The notes below the pieces were generated by a model. The model was not told the DNA's origin and ran no database searches. It was given only the letters and a program-made list of their open reading frames with translations. The position numbers and the translations under genes are program-made. Below, one piece after another: positions 1 through 7,154 of a DNA stretch of 37,598 nt; the stretch's first letter is position 1; each line of letters starts with the position of its first letter. The stretch is from Planctomycetota bacterium (GTDB lineage: Bacteria; Planctomycetota; UBA1135; JAKEFM01): contig JAKEFM010000225.1 of NCBI GenBank assembly GCA_022616055.1, forward strand, positions 1 through 37,598. The letters are read 5' to 3'.

Positions 1-168
1 ATGACGGTCGAGGGGCATCCCCTCTCCCTCGAAGGGGGGCGGCTCCGCCTGGGCGAGACCGACTACGGGAAGGTCGGTCCCGGCGACGTCGTCCGGATGA
101 CTGGGGAGGGGGTGATCGTCGACGGGGCCCTGCGAGGGCCCTTCCCCGCCTCGCGGCCCGCGCGCTAG
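1..168 (+). CDS. C-terminal fragment of an unknown protein (partial)
   Basis: An open frame runs from the first base of the window to a TAG at 166-168, giving 55 residues. The ATG at base 1 may be chance, so this is most likely the tail of a longer gene. The peptide is Gly/Val-rich with alternating hydrophobic residues (for example GKVGPGDVVRM), which suggests a beta-rich domain end. No family is recognised. It ends 44 bp before the c-di-GMP riboswitch. Confidence that it is coding is moderate, because codon third positions are strongly G/C as in the neighbours. Confidence 0.45.
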   Translation: MTVEGHPLSLEGGRLRLGETDYGKVGPGDVVRMTGEGVIVDGALRGPFPASRPAR

Positions 169-211
169 CGCGGGGGCGAATGGTTGACAGCGTCCGTAGA
201 GTTATCCCGAA

Positions 212-305
212 GTCTTCAATCAGGGCAAACCGCCCGCAAGGGCGGGACGCAAAGCCATAGGGCCCCGGGATCTCGGTGGAGACGGGGCAGCCGGTTGCTG
301 AAGAC
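212..305 (+). ncRNA. Cyclic di-GMP class I (GEMM-I) riboswitch aptamer
   Basis: The sequence carries the conserved GEMM-I blocks in order. AGGGCAAACC lies at 222-231. A P1b-type hairpin cgccc-GCAA-gggcg (231-244) has the GNRA tetraloop. GGACGCAAAGCC lies at 245-256, followed by a variable arm (257-287) and then CAGCCGGTTGCTG (288-300). The ends close with a perfect 6-bp P1, gtcttc (212-217) with gaagac (300-305). This class is known to bind c-di-GMP at the three-way junction and to control motility, adhesion and surface-protein genes. It lies 176 nt upstream of the ATG of the Ig-like lipoprotein. Downstream, agcgtcc (343-349) can pair with ggacgct (363-369), but no T-tract follows, so the mode of control is not evident. 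Confidence 0.9.
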
Positions 306-481
306 GCCGTGGGGGTACCGAGCGTGCAGGCGACCGGAGAGAAGCGTCCCGTCCGATCCGTCGGACGCTCCAGCCCGACCGCCCTTTCCAACCCGCTCGG
401 CACCGACGCAGGGCAGCCGTGGGGAACGCGCAGAGGCCCGGGGAAGCCCATGCGCGAACCGCCGGGAAAAGGAGCGTCGCC

Positions 482-2803
482 ATGGACCGTCTCGCGTTCG
501 TCCGGAGGGCCCGTCTCGGGGTGATCCTCCTCCCGCTGGCGGGATGCGGCGGGGGGGGCGGAGGGGGGGGAGGCCCGGCGTCCATCCTGGGCGCCGTCCA
601 GAACCGCGACGTCGACCCGCAGGGAAGATCGGTCGACTTCTCCTTCAGCCGCAGGATGAGGGCGCCCACGGCGGGCGACCTCGCCGCCTTCGTCTCGAGC
701 GGCGGCGAGCAGGCCGTCTCCGCCACCCTCCTCGCGCCCGCGGACAAGGTCCTCCGCGTCTTCTTCGACTCCTTCGTCCTCCCCGGGGAGACGAAGTTCG
801 ACGTCTCGGGGTTGAGCGCGGCCGGAGGACGGCCGATGCGTCCGGCAAGCGCGCTCCCCCTCTCGGGCACGGACTCCGTCGCCCCCGCCATCGCCGCCTC
901 CGCGGCGACCGCCTTCCCGGACGCCTCGAACGACCGGCTCGACTTCGCCTTCGACGACGCGATGGTCCCCTCCGAGGCGGTCGATCCCTCGCACTACGTC
1001 TTCGAGCACCCGATCGGGACCCCCGTCCCGCTCGGACCGGACGCCTTCGCGTACGACGCCCCGAGCCACATCGTCACCGTCCTCTTCGACGGCGCGGACG
1101 CCTCGCCCGTGAACCTCCAGTTCGGCCAGGGATGGAGGCTCCTCGTGAGCGGGGTCCGCGACCTCGGAGGCAACCCGGTCGCCGCCGGGGCCGAGGCATC
1201 GGGCCTCGTCGGGGGAGACGCCGCCGGGCCGACCCTCCTCGCCGCGACCCAGGACGCCGACGTCGACCCCTCCGGGGCGACCCTCGATCTCTCCTTCGAC
1301 GAGATGGTCGAGCCCGGCAGCGCCGCGGCCCTCGGGGACTACGCCGCGAGCGGAGGGCAGGCCCCCCTCTCCGCGAGCGTGCTCCCGCCGGGCGACCTCG
1401 TCCGCGTCGTCTTCGACGCGCCCGTCCTCTCCGGCGTGGACACCCTCTCGGCCCAGAACGTCCTCGACCTCGCCGGGAACCAGATGGCCGCGGTCTCCTC
1501 GATGCCGATCGCGAAGACCGACTTCCTCCCTCCCGCCCTCGACTCCGCCTCCGCCACGACGGTGAGCGGGTACGGGAACGACCTCGTCGCCGTCGTCTTC
1601 TCCGAGCCGGTCTTCCCGTCGGACGCGGTCGACCTGGCGAGGTACGCCCTCGAGTCGCCCGGGGGGAGTCCCCTCCCGCTCGACGGCGCGGCCGCCGCCT
1701 ACGACGCGGCGAGCCGCACGGCGACGATCACCCTCTCGGGGATCGGTGCCTCCGCCGTGAACCTGCGGACCGGGGCCTCCTTCTCCCTCTCCGTCTCGGG
1801 AATCCGCGACCTCGCCGGCAACGCGATGGCGCCTGGCGCCTCCTTCTCGGGGACCGTCGGCGGCGACGCCGTCGCGCCCTCCGTCTTCTCCGTCTCCCAG
1901 GACCTCGCCGCCGACCCCTTCGGGCGGGTCGTCGACCTCCTCTTCGACGAGCCGATCTCCCTCGGGACGAGCCCCGCCGCCTTCTACTCGGCGAGCGAGG
2001 GGCAGGCCTTCGTCTCGGCGAGCGAGCTCCCGGGCTCGATCGGGATCCAGCTCGCCTTCGACGAGCCGATCGTGCCGGGATCGACGACGATCACCGTCTC
2101 CGGCGTGGAGGACGCCGCCGGGAACCCCGGGGGGGGCGCGGACTTGGCGGTCACCGGGAGCGACTTCACCGCGCCGACCCTCCTCGGCGCCAGCGCGACC
2201 GCCGTCGAGGGAGTCGCGAACGACCTCGTCGAGGTTGACTTCAGCGAGCCGGTCGTCCCCTCCGACGCGGAGAGCCCCGCGGCCTACTCCCTCGAGAGCC
2301 CGAGCGGGACGCCGATCGCGCTCGGCGGGTCCCTGTTCTCCTACGACCCGCTCCTCCGGACCCTGACGATCACGCTCGCCGACGGGGTGAACCTCCAGAC
2401 CGGCGCTTCCTTCAAGGTCTCCGTCGTCGCCGTCCGCGACGTCGCGGGGATCCCGATGGCCCCCTCCTCCCTGTCGGGAATCGTGGGCGGGGACTTCTCC
2501 CCCCCGACGGTGATCGTCGCGGACCGCAACGAGGTCGTCGATCCCTCGAGCCAGACGATCGACCTCACCTACAGCGAGCCGATCGACCTGGCGAGCGCCA
2601 CCTCGACCGGGAACTACTTCATCGTCTCGAAGGGGACCCCGCCGGTCCTCGTCGCGGCCTTCCTCCTCGGGGACGATCGCACGGTCCGCCTGGTGGCGGG
2701 CGGCACGGTGATCCCGGGGAAGCACCGGCTGCGGATCAGCGACGTCCGCGACCTCGCCGGCAACCTGATGCCGGTGACGAACAACATCGCGATCACACCC
2801 TAG
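482..2803 (+). CDS. Surface lipoprotein with seven tandem Ig-like (SbsA/Big_5-type) domains
   Basis: A 773-residue secreted lipoprotein. The N-terminus has a charged start, a hydrophobic stretch and a lipobox LAGC with Cys22, followed by a nine-Gly linker (23-31). The rest is seven beta-sandwich repeats of two alternating kinds. The shorter A type carries VDPxGxxxDLxF (starting near residues 36, 254, 468 and 677). The longer B type carries NDLxxVxFSEPVxPSDA and VSGxRDLAGN (near 131, 347 and 561). Such domains are known from bacterial surface and adhesion proteins, often with metal-binding Asp residues. ATG 482 was chosen because aaaggag lies 8 nt upstream and the lipobox then falls at the expected distance. 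The gene is monocistronic: c-di-GMP riboswitch leader in front, terminator behind. Adhesin or matrix function is inferred. Confidence 0.85.
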   Translation: MDRLAFVRRARLGVILLPLAGCGGGGGGGGGPASILGAVQNRDVDPQGRSVDFSFSRRMRAPTAGDLAAFVSSGGEQAVSATLLAPADKVLRVFFDSFVLPGETKFDVSGLSAAGGRPMRPASALPLSGTDSVAPAIAASAATAFPDASNDRLDFAFDDAMVPSEAVDPSHYVFEHPIGTPVPLGPDAFAYDAPSHIVTVLFDGADASPVNLQFGQGWRLLVSGVRDLGGNPVAAGAEASGLVGGDAAGPTLLAATQDADVDPSGATLDLSFDEMVEPGSAAALGDYAASGGQAPLSASVLPPGDLVRVVFDAPVLSGVDTLSAQNVLDLAGNQMAAVSSMPIAKTDFLPPALDSASATTVSGYGNDLVAVVFSEPVFPSDAVDLARYALESPGGSPLPLDGAAAAYDAASRTATITLSGIGASAVNLRTGASFSLSVSGIRDLAGNAMAPGASFSGTVGGDAVAPSVFSVSQDLAADPFGRVVDLLFDEPISLGTSPAAFYSASEGQAFVSASELPGSIGIQLAFDEPIVPGSTTITVSGVEDAAGNPGGGADLAVTGSDFTAPTLLGASATAVEGVANDLVEVDFSEPVVPSDAESPAAYSLESPSGTPIALGGSLFSYDPLLRTLTITLADGVNLQTGASFKVSVVAVRDVAGIPMAPSSLSGIVGGDFSPPTVIVADRNEVVDPSSQTIDLTYSEPIDLASATSTGNYFIVSKGTPPVLVAAFLLGDDRTVRLVAGGTVIPGKHRLRISDVRDLAGNLMPVTNNIAITP

Positions 2804-2821
2804 GTCCTTTCTCCTGCGCCA

Positions 2822-2856
2822 GGGGGCGTCCGCCGTCGGGCGCCCCCAATTGTTTT
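2822..2856 (+). terminator. Intrinsic terminator of the Ig-like lipoprotein gene
   Basis: GGGGGCG (2822-2828) pairs perfectly with CGCCCCC (2841-2847), with two more C-G pairs possible inside the 12-nt loop. AATTGTTTT (2848-2856) follows. This is one of the few T-rich runs in the window and lies 18 bp after the lipoprotein stop codon. Confidence 0.8.
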
Positions 2857-2882
2857 GGGCGCCCCGCCCGATCGGGTACATA
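2855..2882 (+). promoter_or_regulatory. Candidate promoter of the glycosyltransferase-like gene
   Basis: TTGGGC (2855-2860), a 16-bp spacer and TACATA (2877-2882) predict transcription from about 2889. The -35 would coincide with the only upstream TTG start codon of the next reading frame, so that TTG is unlikely to be the real translation start. Confidence 0.4.
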
Positions 2883-4024
2883 GGGCCTCCCTCCCGGACG
2901 ACCCGCCCACTCCGACGAACCTCCCGGGCCTCCCGACGCCGGCGAAGGCCGCCGCCGCGGCCGCGGCCCTCCACGCCCTCCTCCTCGCCGTCCTCCTCGT
3001 CGATTCCCGCGGCGACCCGACCGTGCTCCTCTGCGTCGGCGATCGCCTCCCCCTCCCCGCGGACGTCGACGAACCGGTCCGCTTCGCCGGGACGGGCGGG
3101 TACGACGGCCCCTTCTACGCCCTCGTCGCCCTCGACCCCCTCGACCGGCGGCCGTCCTCCCCGTTCCTCGACGACCCGGGGAAGCGCTACGGGCGCATCC
3201 TCCTCCCCGCCCTCGCCCGCGCCACGGGGGCGCGCGACCTGCGCGGCGTCGCCTGGCGCTTCGCCCTCCTGAACCTCCTCGGCGTCGCGGGGGTCGCGGC
3301 GCTCGTCGCGCACTCACGGGGAGGGGATCGACGGGCGCTCTGGATCGGCCTCGCCGCGGGCGCGCAGACCGGGCTCGCCGTCTCGGTCGCGCGGGGCCTC
3401 CCCGGACCGGTCGGGACCGCCCTCCTCCTCCTCGCCCTCCATTTCCGGGAACGGAACCGCGACCTGCGTGCGCTCGCCTGCCTCGCCCTCGCTCCCCTCG
3501 ATCAGGAGCTCTTCGCCGTCGTTCCGGTCGTCCTGGCGGCGCAGGCCCTCCGGTCGCGGCGCGGGCGGGGTCTCCTCTGGCTCCTCGCGCTGGCGCCCGT
3601 CCTCGCCTGGCGCGCGTGGATCGTGCGCCACGGCCTTCCCGGAGGGATCCCCTTCGCGGATCTCGGCCTCCCCCTCCTCGCTCCGCTCCGGTCGGGCGTC
3701 GAGTCGGCGGCGCTGCCCCGATTCCCGCCGGAGGACCTCTTCTCCCTCCTCCACCTCCTCGCCTTCCTCGCGATCCTGGCCGCCTTCCGGAAGGCGGGCG
3801 CCTCCTCCTGGATCCTCGCCTCCCTCTGGCTCGCCGCCGCGTGCGCCGACCGGGACGTCTGGATCGCCTTCTGGTCCTCCGCCCGGGCGACCGCCCCCGC
3901 CTTCGTCCTGGCGGCCGCGCGCGGCGGCGGGATCGGCGCCCTCGCCGGCGTCGCGGCGGCTTCCTTCACCCCGGCGCTCTCCGTATGGTTCGCCTGCTTC
4001 CCCCCCATCCTGACCCATCCTTGA
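2855..4024 (+). CDS. Multi-pass membrane protein, glycosyltransferase-like (cell-surface glycopolymer family)
   Basis: A polytopic membrane protein of up to 389 residues. The first hydrophobic segment (about 33-49) is followed by an extracytoplasmic stretch containing GYDGPFYALVALDP. That resembles the GYDGQFYY(R)LALDP signature of AZOBR_p60025-type surface-glycopolymer proteins and related GT-C-like enzymes. Several Leu/Ala-rich transmembrane helices follow to the C-terminus. A lipid-linked sugar transferase role is inferred from this signature. The start is unresolved: TTG 2855 lies in the preceding terminator's T-tract and in a likely -35 box, and the next in-frame start, GTG 3023, would remove the first membrane segment. 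The stop overlaps the downstream Nudix start in a TTGA arrangement, so the two genes are probably translated together. Confidence 0.7.
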   Translation: MGAPPDRVHRASLPDDPPTPTNLPGLPTPAKAAAAAAALHALLLAVLLVDSRGDPTVLLCVGDRLPLPADVDEPVRFAGTGGYDGPFYALVALDPLDRRPSSPFLDDPGKRYGRILLPALARATGARDLRGVAWRFALLNLLGVAGVAALVAHSRGGDRRALWIGLAAGAQTGLAVSVARGLPGPVGTALLLLALHFRERNRDLRALACLALAPLDQELFAVVPVVLAAQALRSRRGRGLLWLLALAPVLAWRAWIVRHGLPGGIPFADLGLPLLAPLRSGVESAALPRFPPEDLFSLLHLLAFLAILAAFRKAGASSWILASLWLAAACADRDVWIAFWSSARATAPAFVLAAARGGGIGALAGVAAASFTPALSVWFACFPPILTHP

Positions 4025-4572
4025 GCGGACGAGCCGACGAACCGCGCGCCGAAGTCCTCGGGACCGAGGAGATCTTCCGGGGGAAGATCATCCGCGTCGT
4101 CCGCGAGCGGTTCCGGACGCCCCTCGGACGGACGGTGGTCCAGGAGCTCGTCCTCCACCCGGGAGCGGCCGTCGTCCTCCCGAGGATGGACGCCGATCGC
4201 GTCCTCCTCGTGCGGCAGTACCGGCACGCGGCGGGCGCGTTCCTCTGGGAGGCTCCCGCCGGGCGTCTCGAGCCGGGGGAGTCCCCGGAGGAGACCGCGC
4301 GCCGGGAGCTGCTCGAGGAGACCGGCCTCCAGGCCGCGCGCTGGAGGCGCCTCGGCGGCTTCTTCCCGGCGCCGGGGATCACGAGCGAGTTCATGCACGT
4401 CTTCGCCGCGGAGGGGCTCGCTCCGGGCGGGGGCGCGGAGCCCGACGAGGACGAGGAGATCGAGACCGGCGTCTTCCCCCTCGCCGAGGTCCGCCGCCGC
4501 GTCCGCGACGGGGAGATCCGGGACGGCAAGACGATCGTGGCCCTCGCGCTCCTCGGGGACGCCTCTCCTTGA
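4021..4572 (+). CDS. Nudix hydrolase, ADP-ribose pyrophosphatase type
   Basis: A 183-residue Nudix enzyme. The box GX5EX7REUXEEXGU is complete: GRLEPGE, seven residues, then RELLEETGL, with the Glu residues that bind Mg2+. Upstream VLLVRQYRHAAGAFLWE is the usual substrate-loop strand of the NudF/ADP-sugar pyrophosphatase group, and the length fits (about 180-210). The predicted reaction is hydrolysis of ADP-ribose or another NDP-sugar to AMP plus sugar phosphate in the cytoplasm. TTG 4021 was chosen because it overlaps the previous stop (TTGA). ATG 3985 is an in-frame alternative that would add 12 residues. There is no clear Shine-Dalgarno sequence, in keeping with coupling to the upstream membrane-protein gene. 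Confidence 0.85.
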   Translation: MSGRADEPRAEVLGTEEIFRGKIIRVVRERFRTPLGRTVVQELVLHPGAAVVLPRMDADRVLLVRQYRHAAGAFLWEAPAGRLEPGESPEETARRELLEETGLQAARWRRLGGFFPAPGITSEFMHVFAAEGLAPGGGAEPDEDEEIETGVFPLAEVRRRVRDGEIRDGKTIVALALLGDASP

Positions 4573-4596
4573 AAGGCCGCCCTTCCATAGGAGAAT
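4569..4596 (+). promoter_or_regulatory. Candidate promoter of the small coiled-coil protein gene
   Basis: TTGAAA (4569-4574), a 16-bp spacer and GAGAAT (4591-4596) predict a start near 4603, leaving a 5-nt leader before ATG 4608. The same geometry recurs at other genes here. TTGAAA overlaps the Nudix stop codon. Confidence 0.45.
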
Positions 4597-4607
4597 CCCC
4601 CCCACCG

Positions 4608-4850
4608 ATGAAACGATCGAAGCGCAAGCCCCGCGACCAGGAAACGGCGATCATCCAGAAGGTCGAGCGGACGATCCGCCGCCTCGAGCGGGGGGGAGAC
4701 GTCGTCATGAAGGAGGCGCAGCGGGTGGTCGAGAGCCTCCGCCAGGCCGAGAAGCTGTTCGAGGAGCACAACCGCCTCGACATGGCGAACAGCGCGCGCG
4801 CGGCGAGGATCAGCCTCGCGGCCCACCTCTCCGAGTTCGAGCCGGAGTAG
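4608..4850 (+). CDS. Small basic hypothetical protein with predicted coiled coil
   Basis: 80 residues. A Lys/Arg-rich N-terminus (MKRSKRKPRDQE) is followed by a mostly helical segment with heptad-like hydrophobic spacing (IIQKVERTIRRLERG, then VVMKEAQRVVESLRQAEKLFEEH). No Cys or catalytic motif is seen, and no family is recognised. ATG 4608 is supported by TAGGAGAA about 14 nt upstream and by a promoter whose predicted start is 5 nt away. TTG 4569 overlapping the Nudix stop would add 13 residues. The gene is convergent with the flavoprotein gene at 4863. A nucleic-acid-binding or structural role is possible but not shown. Confidence 0.65.
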   Translation: MKRSKRKPRDQETAIIQKVERTIRRLERGGDVVMKEAQRVVESLRQAEKLFEEHNRLDMANSARAARISLAAHLSEFEPE

Positions 4851-4862
4851 GGCCCGGCCTCG

Positions 4863-5990
4863 TCAGGCGGCGAGGAACGTCCGGAACACCCGGGCGAGGA
4901 TCCTCCCCGCCGGGCTCGCGCCGACGCGGTCGGGGAGGGTCGAGTACTTCTGGCGGCCGGAGGCGAGGTCGGCGATCAGGGCCCTCACGCGCCGGCTCCT
5001 CCTCGCCCCCGCGAGGATCGCCTCGAGGACGGCGGGCTTGAAGTAGCGCTCCGCCCACGCCCCCGCGCGGGCGAGCTCCGGGGCGAGCGTCTCCTCGAGG
5101 AGGGCCGGATACTCCTGCGGCCGCCCCCGGAGGATCGCCCCGGCGAGGAGCCGGGCCGAGGCGAGGGCGTAGTAGATCCCCTCCCCGGTGATCGGATCGA
5201 CGAGGCCCGCCGCGTCCCCGACGAGCGCCACGCCGTCCTCGAGGGGGGGGACGAGCGGACGGCCGTCGGCGCCCGGCGCGGGGATCACCCAGCCGTAGGA
5301 TCCGAGGACTTCGGACCCCGGAAGCGACCGGCGGAGGAACTCCGCCACGCGCCGCCGCAGGTCCGCGGCCGTCGCGTCCCCCGGGAACGCCACGATCCCA
5401 ACCGAGGCGCGGTCGGTCCGGGGGAAGACCCAGAGGTAGCCGCGGATCCCCGGGTAGAACCGCATCCACGCCCCCTCCGCGGGATTCACGCCCCGGACGA
5501 GCGCTCCCACCGCGGGGCAGAGGCGCGCCTTGGGCAACGGCCGGCCGCTCGAGCGTCCGACGATGGAGAAGGCCCCGTCCGCCCCGACGAGGAGGTCGAA
5601 GGTCTCCTCCCCGCCGTCGAACCCGACCCGCGGGCCGGGTCCGACCCGCGCGACGCGCGAGGGGACGATCCGCGCCCCGGCCTCGCGCGCGAGCCCGCGC
5701 AGCCTCCCGTCGAAGGCCTCCCTCGCGAAGATCTCGAACATCCGGTCGGACTCGATCTCGACGGCGCGCCCGCGCGGGGAGACGATCCGCGCCCGGTCGA
5801 CCCGCACGCCCGGGATCGCGAGGCCCGAGAGCTCGGGGAACTCGTCGAACGCCTTCGCCGTGACGCCGCCGCCGCAGGGCTTCTCCCCCGCCTTCGGATC
5901 ATGGAAGAGGACGGGGGAGAGCCCACCGCGCGCGAGGAGGAGGGCGAGGTAGGAACCCGAGGGGCCGGCGCCGACGATTCCGATCCGCAC
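4863..5990 (-). CDS. Geranylgeranyl reductase family FAD-dependent oxidoreductase
   Basis: 375 residues. An N-terminal Rossmann FAD motif GAGPSG (7-12) is followed by the PCGGG signature (38-42) typical of geranylgeranyl reductases and related isoprenoid-reducing flavoproteins. The second FAD motif GDAAGLVDPITGEGI comes later, as in the PHBH fold. Family members reduce isoprenoid side chains (chlorophyll, archaeal lipids, menaquinone) or act as monooxygenases; the substrate here cannot be read from sequence. Start GTG 5990 gives a compact N-terminus directly before the beta-alpha-beta fold. It is divergent from arfB, with TATAAT on its own strand at 6019-6014, so its leader would be about 16 nt. 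Confidence 0.82.
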   Translation of the reverse strand: MRIGIVGAGPSGSYLALLLARGGLSPVLFHDPKAGEKPCGGGVTAKAFDEFPELSGLAIPGVRVDRARIVSPRGRAVEIESDRMFEIFAREAFDGRLRGLAREAGARIVPSRVARVGPGPRVGFDGGEETFDLLVGADGAFSIVGRSSGRPLPKARLCPAVGALVRGVNPAEGAWMRFYPGIRGYLWVFPRTDRASVGIVAFPGDATAADLRRRVAEFLRRSLPGSEVLGSYGWVIPAPGADGRPLVPPLEDGVALVGDAAGLVDPITGEGIYYALASARLLAGAILRGRPQEYPALLEETLAPELARAGAWAERYFKPAVLEAILAGARRSRRVRALIADLASGRQKYSTLPDRVGASPAGRILARVFRTFLAA

Positions 5991-6013
5991 GCGGAGGGAG
6001 GGCTCGGGCGAGG

Positions 6014-6021
6014 ATTATAGT
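6014..6021. promoter_or_regulatory. Shared bidirectional -10 element between the flavoprotein gene and arfB
   Basis: The octamer ATTATAGT contains TATAAT on the minus strand (6019-6014) and TATAGT on the plus strand (6016-6021). It is the only AT-rich patch in the 41-bp gap between the divergent starts. Predicted starts are about 6028 on plus (4 nt before ATG 6032) and about 6007 on minus. No good -35 is visible on either side. Confidence 0.55.
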
Positions 6022-6031
6022 CCGCCCCCCC

Positions 6032-6475
6032 ATGTCCGACCCCTCCGGGACCGACCTCCGACTCCCCGGAGGGCTCCGCCTCGATCCCCGCGACCTGCGC
6101 TTCGAGTTCGTCCGCTCCGGCGGCCCGGGCGGGCAGAACGTCAACAAGGTCGCGACGAAGGTCGTCCTGCGCTTCGACCTCCTCGGTTCCCTCTCGCTTC
6201 CTCCCGACGTCCGCGACTGCCTGGCGCTCGCCCTCGGCCCCCGCGTCACCGCCGCGGGCGAGGTGCGGATCGCCGCCTCCGAGCACAGAACGCAGTCGGC
6301 CAACCGCGCCGCCGCGCTCGCGCGGCTGATCCGCATCCTCTCGGAGGCGCTCCGCCCGCGCGCCGAGCGCCGCCCCTCCCGGCCCACCCGGGGCTCCGTC
6401 GAGCGGCGGCTCCGCGAGAAGGCGGGGCGCGCGCGCCGCAAGCGGGAGCGTGCGAAGGACGGCGCGAATGAGTAG
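6032..6475 (+). CDS. arfB: Alternative ribosome-rescue factor ArfB-like peptidyl-tRNA hydrolase
   Basis: 147 residues with the class I release-factor catalytic domain. FVRSGGPGGQNVNKVATKV contains the GGQ tripeptide (Gly33-Gly34-Gln35). A strongly basic C-terminal tail (RRKRERAK) follows, which in ArfB/YaeJ enters the empty mRNA channel of stalled ribosomes. It lacks the codon-recognition domains of RF1/RF2, and the length matches ArfB (about 140). Predicted role: hydrolysis of peptidyl-tRNA on non-stop complexes. The start ATG lies 4 nt from the predicted transcription start and there is no Shine-Dalgarno sequence. The nickel/cobalt transporter gene begins 9 bp downstream and is probably co-transcribed. 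Confidence 0.88.
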   Translation: MSDPSGTDLRLPGGLRLDPRDLRFEFVRSGGPGGQNVNKVATKVVLRFDLLGSLSLPPDVRDCLALALGPRVTAAGEVRIAASEHRTQSANRAAALARLIRILSEALRPRAERRPSRPTRGSVERRLREKAGRARRKRERAKDGANE

Positions 6476-6484
6476 AAGGTCTCG

Positions 6485-7147
6485 ATGAGAGACCTCGCCG
6501 CCGTGGGCGTGGCCCTGCTCCTCGGAGCGCGCCACGGCGCCGGGCCCGATCACCTCGCCGCGGTCGCCGCGCTCGCGACGCGGGGGGGCTCGCCCCTCCC
6601 CCTCGCCCTTCGCTTCGCCGCCGGCCACGCCTCGGTCCTCCTCCTCGCCACGGCGGCGCTCGGGGCGCTCGAGGTCGGCGGGCTCGCTTCCCCGTGGCTC
6701 GAGCGGGCCGGCGAGATCGTCTCGGGCGCGATGCTCCTCGCCCTCGGGATCGCGACGCTCCGCCGCAGGAGACCCGTGCTCCACTCCCACCTCCACGCCC
6801 ACGAGGGAGGGCTGGTCCACGCCCACCCTCACGCGCACCCGGACGGGAAGGGGGAGCCCCACTCCCACGCCCACGGGGCCGCGGCGCTCGGGGGCGCCTT
6901 CGCCCTGGCGGGCCTCCCTTCCCATCTCCTCACCGTCGCCCCCGTCCTCGCGGCCCGCGACGGCCTCTCCCGCGCCGCCTGCGTCGCCGCCTTCGCGGCC
7001 GGGATCCTCGCGACGATGGTCGCCTTCGGCGCGGCCGCCGGCGCGACGATCCGGCACTCCGCGCGACCCGAGCGCTTCGCGCGCGCCGCCTCCCTCGCGG
7101 CGGTCGCGGTCGGCGCGGGGTGGGTCGCGATCCGCCTCTTCGAGTAG
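6485..7147 (+). CDS. Nickel/cobalt transporter (NiCoT/RcnA-like membrane protein)
   Basis: 220 residues with about six hydrophobic segments. The first carries GARHGAGPDH, which contains the HX4DH metal-selectivity motif of nickel/cobalt permeases (His17, Asp22, His23). The next carries FAAGHAS. A central loop (about 100-130) is extremely His-rich (HSHLHAHEG, HAHPHAHPDG, HSHAHG), as in RcnA efflux and some uptake proteins. It acts in the cytoplasmic membrane, moving Ni2+ or Co2+; direction cannot be decided. No B12 or nickel riboswitch or nickel enzyme gene lies nearby. The gene follows arfB closely and is convergent with the gene ending at 7155. Confidence 0.82.
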   Translation: MRDLAAVGVALLLGARHGAGPDHLAAVAALATRGGSPLPLALRFAAGHASVLLLATAALGALEVGGLASPWLERAGEIVSGAMLLALGIATLRRRRPVLHSHLHAHEGGLVHAHPHAHPDGKGEPHSHAHGAAALGGAFALAGLPSHLLTVAPVLAARDGLSRAACVAAFAAGILATMVAFGAAAGATIRHSARPERFARAASLAAVAVGAGWVAIRLFE

Positions 7148-7154
7148 GGCTCCC

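Noticed and set aside
184-208. TTGACA (184-189) as the -35 of the riboswitch transcript
   Set aside because: The hexamer is perfect, but no -10 lies at 16-18 bp; TTATCC (203-208) is only 13 bp away. Left unannotated.
343-369. Hairpin after the riboswitch as an intrinsic terminator
   Set aside because: The 7-bp stem is real, but the following bases are C-rich with no T-tract, so terminator function is not supported.
550-575. G-rich run as a possible G-quadruplex or slippage (phase-variation) tract
   Set aside because: The longest uninterrupted G run is about eight bases and the tract encodes the poly-Gly linker after the lipobox. Slippage is possible but nothing shows it.
184-2238. A 684-codon frame starting at TTG 184 and overlapping the lipoprotein
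   Set aside because: Extremely Arg-rich translation across the riboswitch. The other frame has a lipobox and repeat domains.
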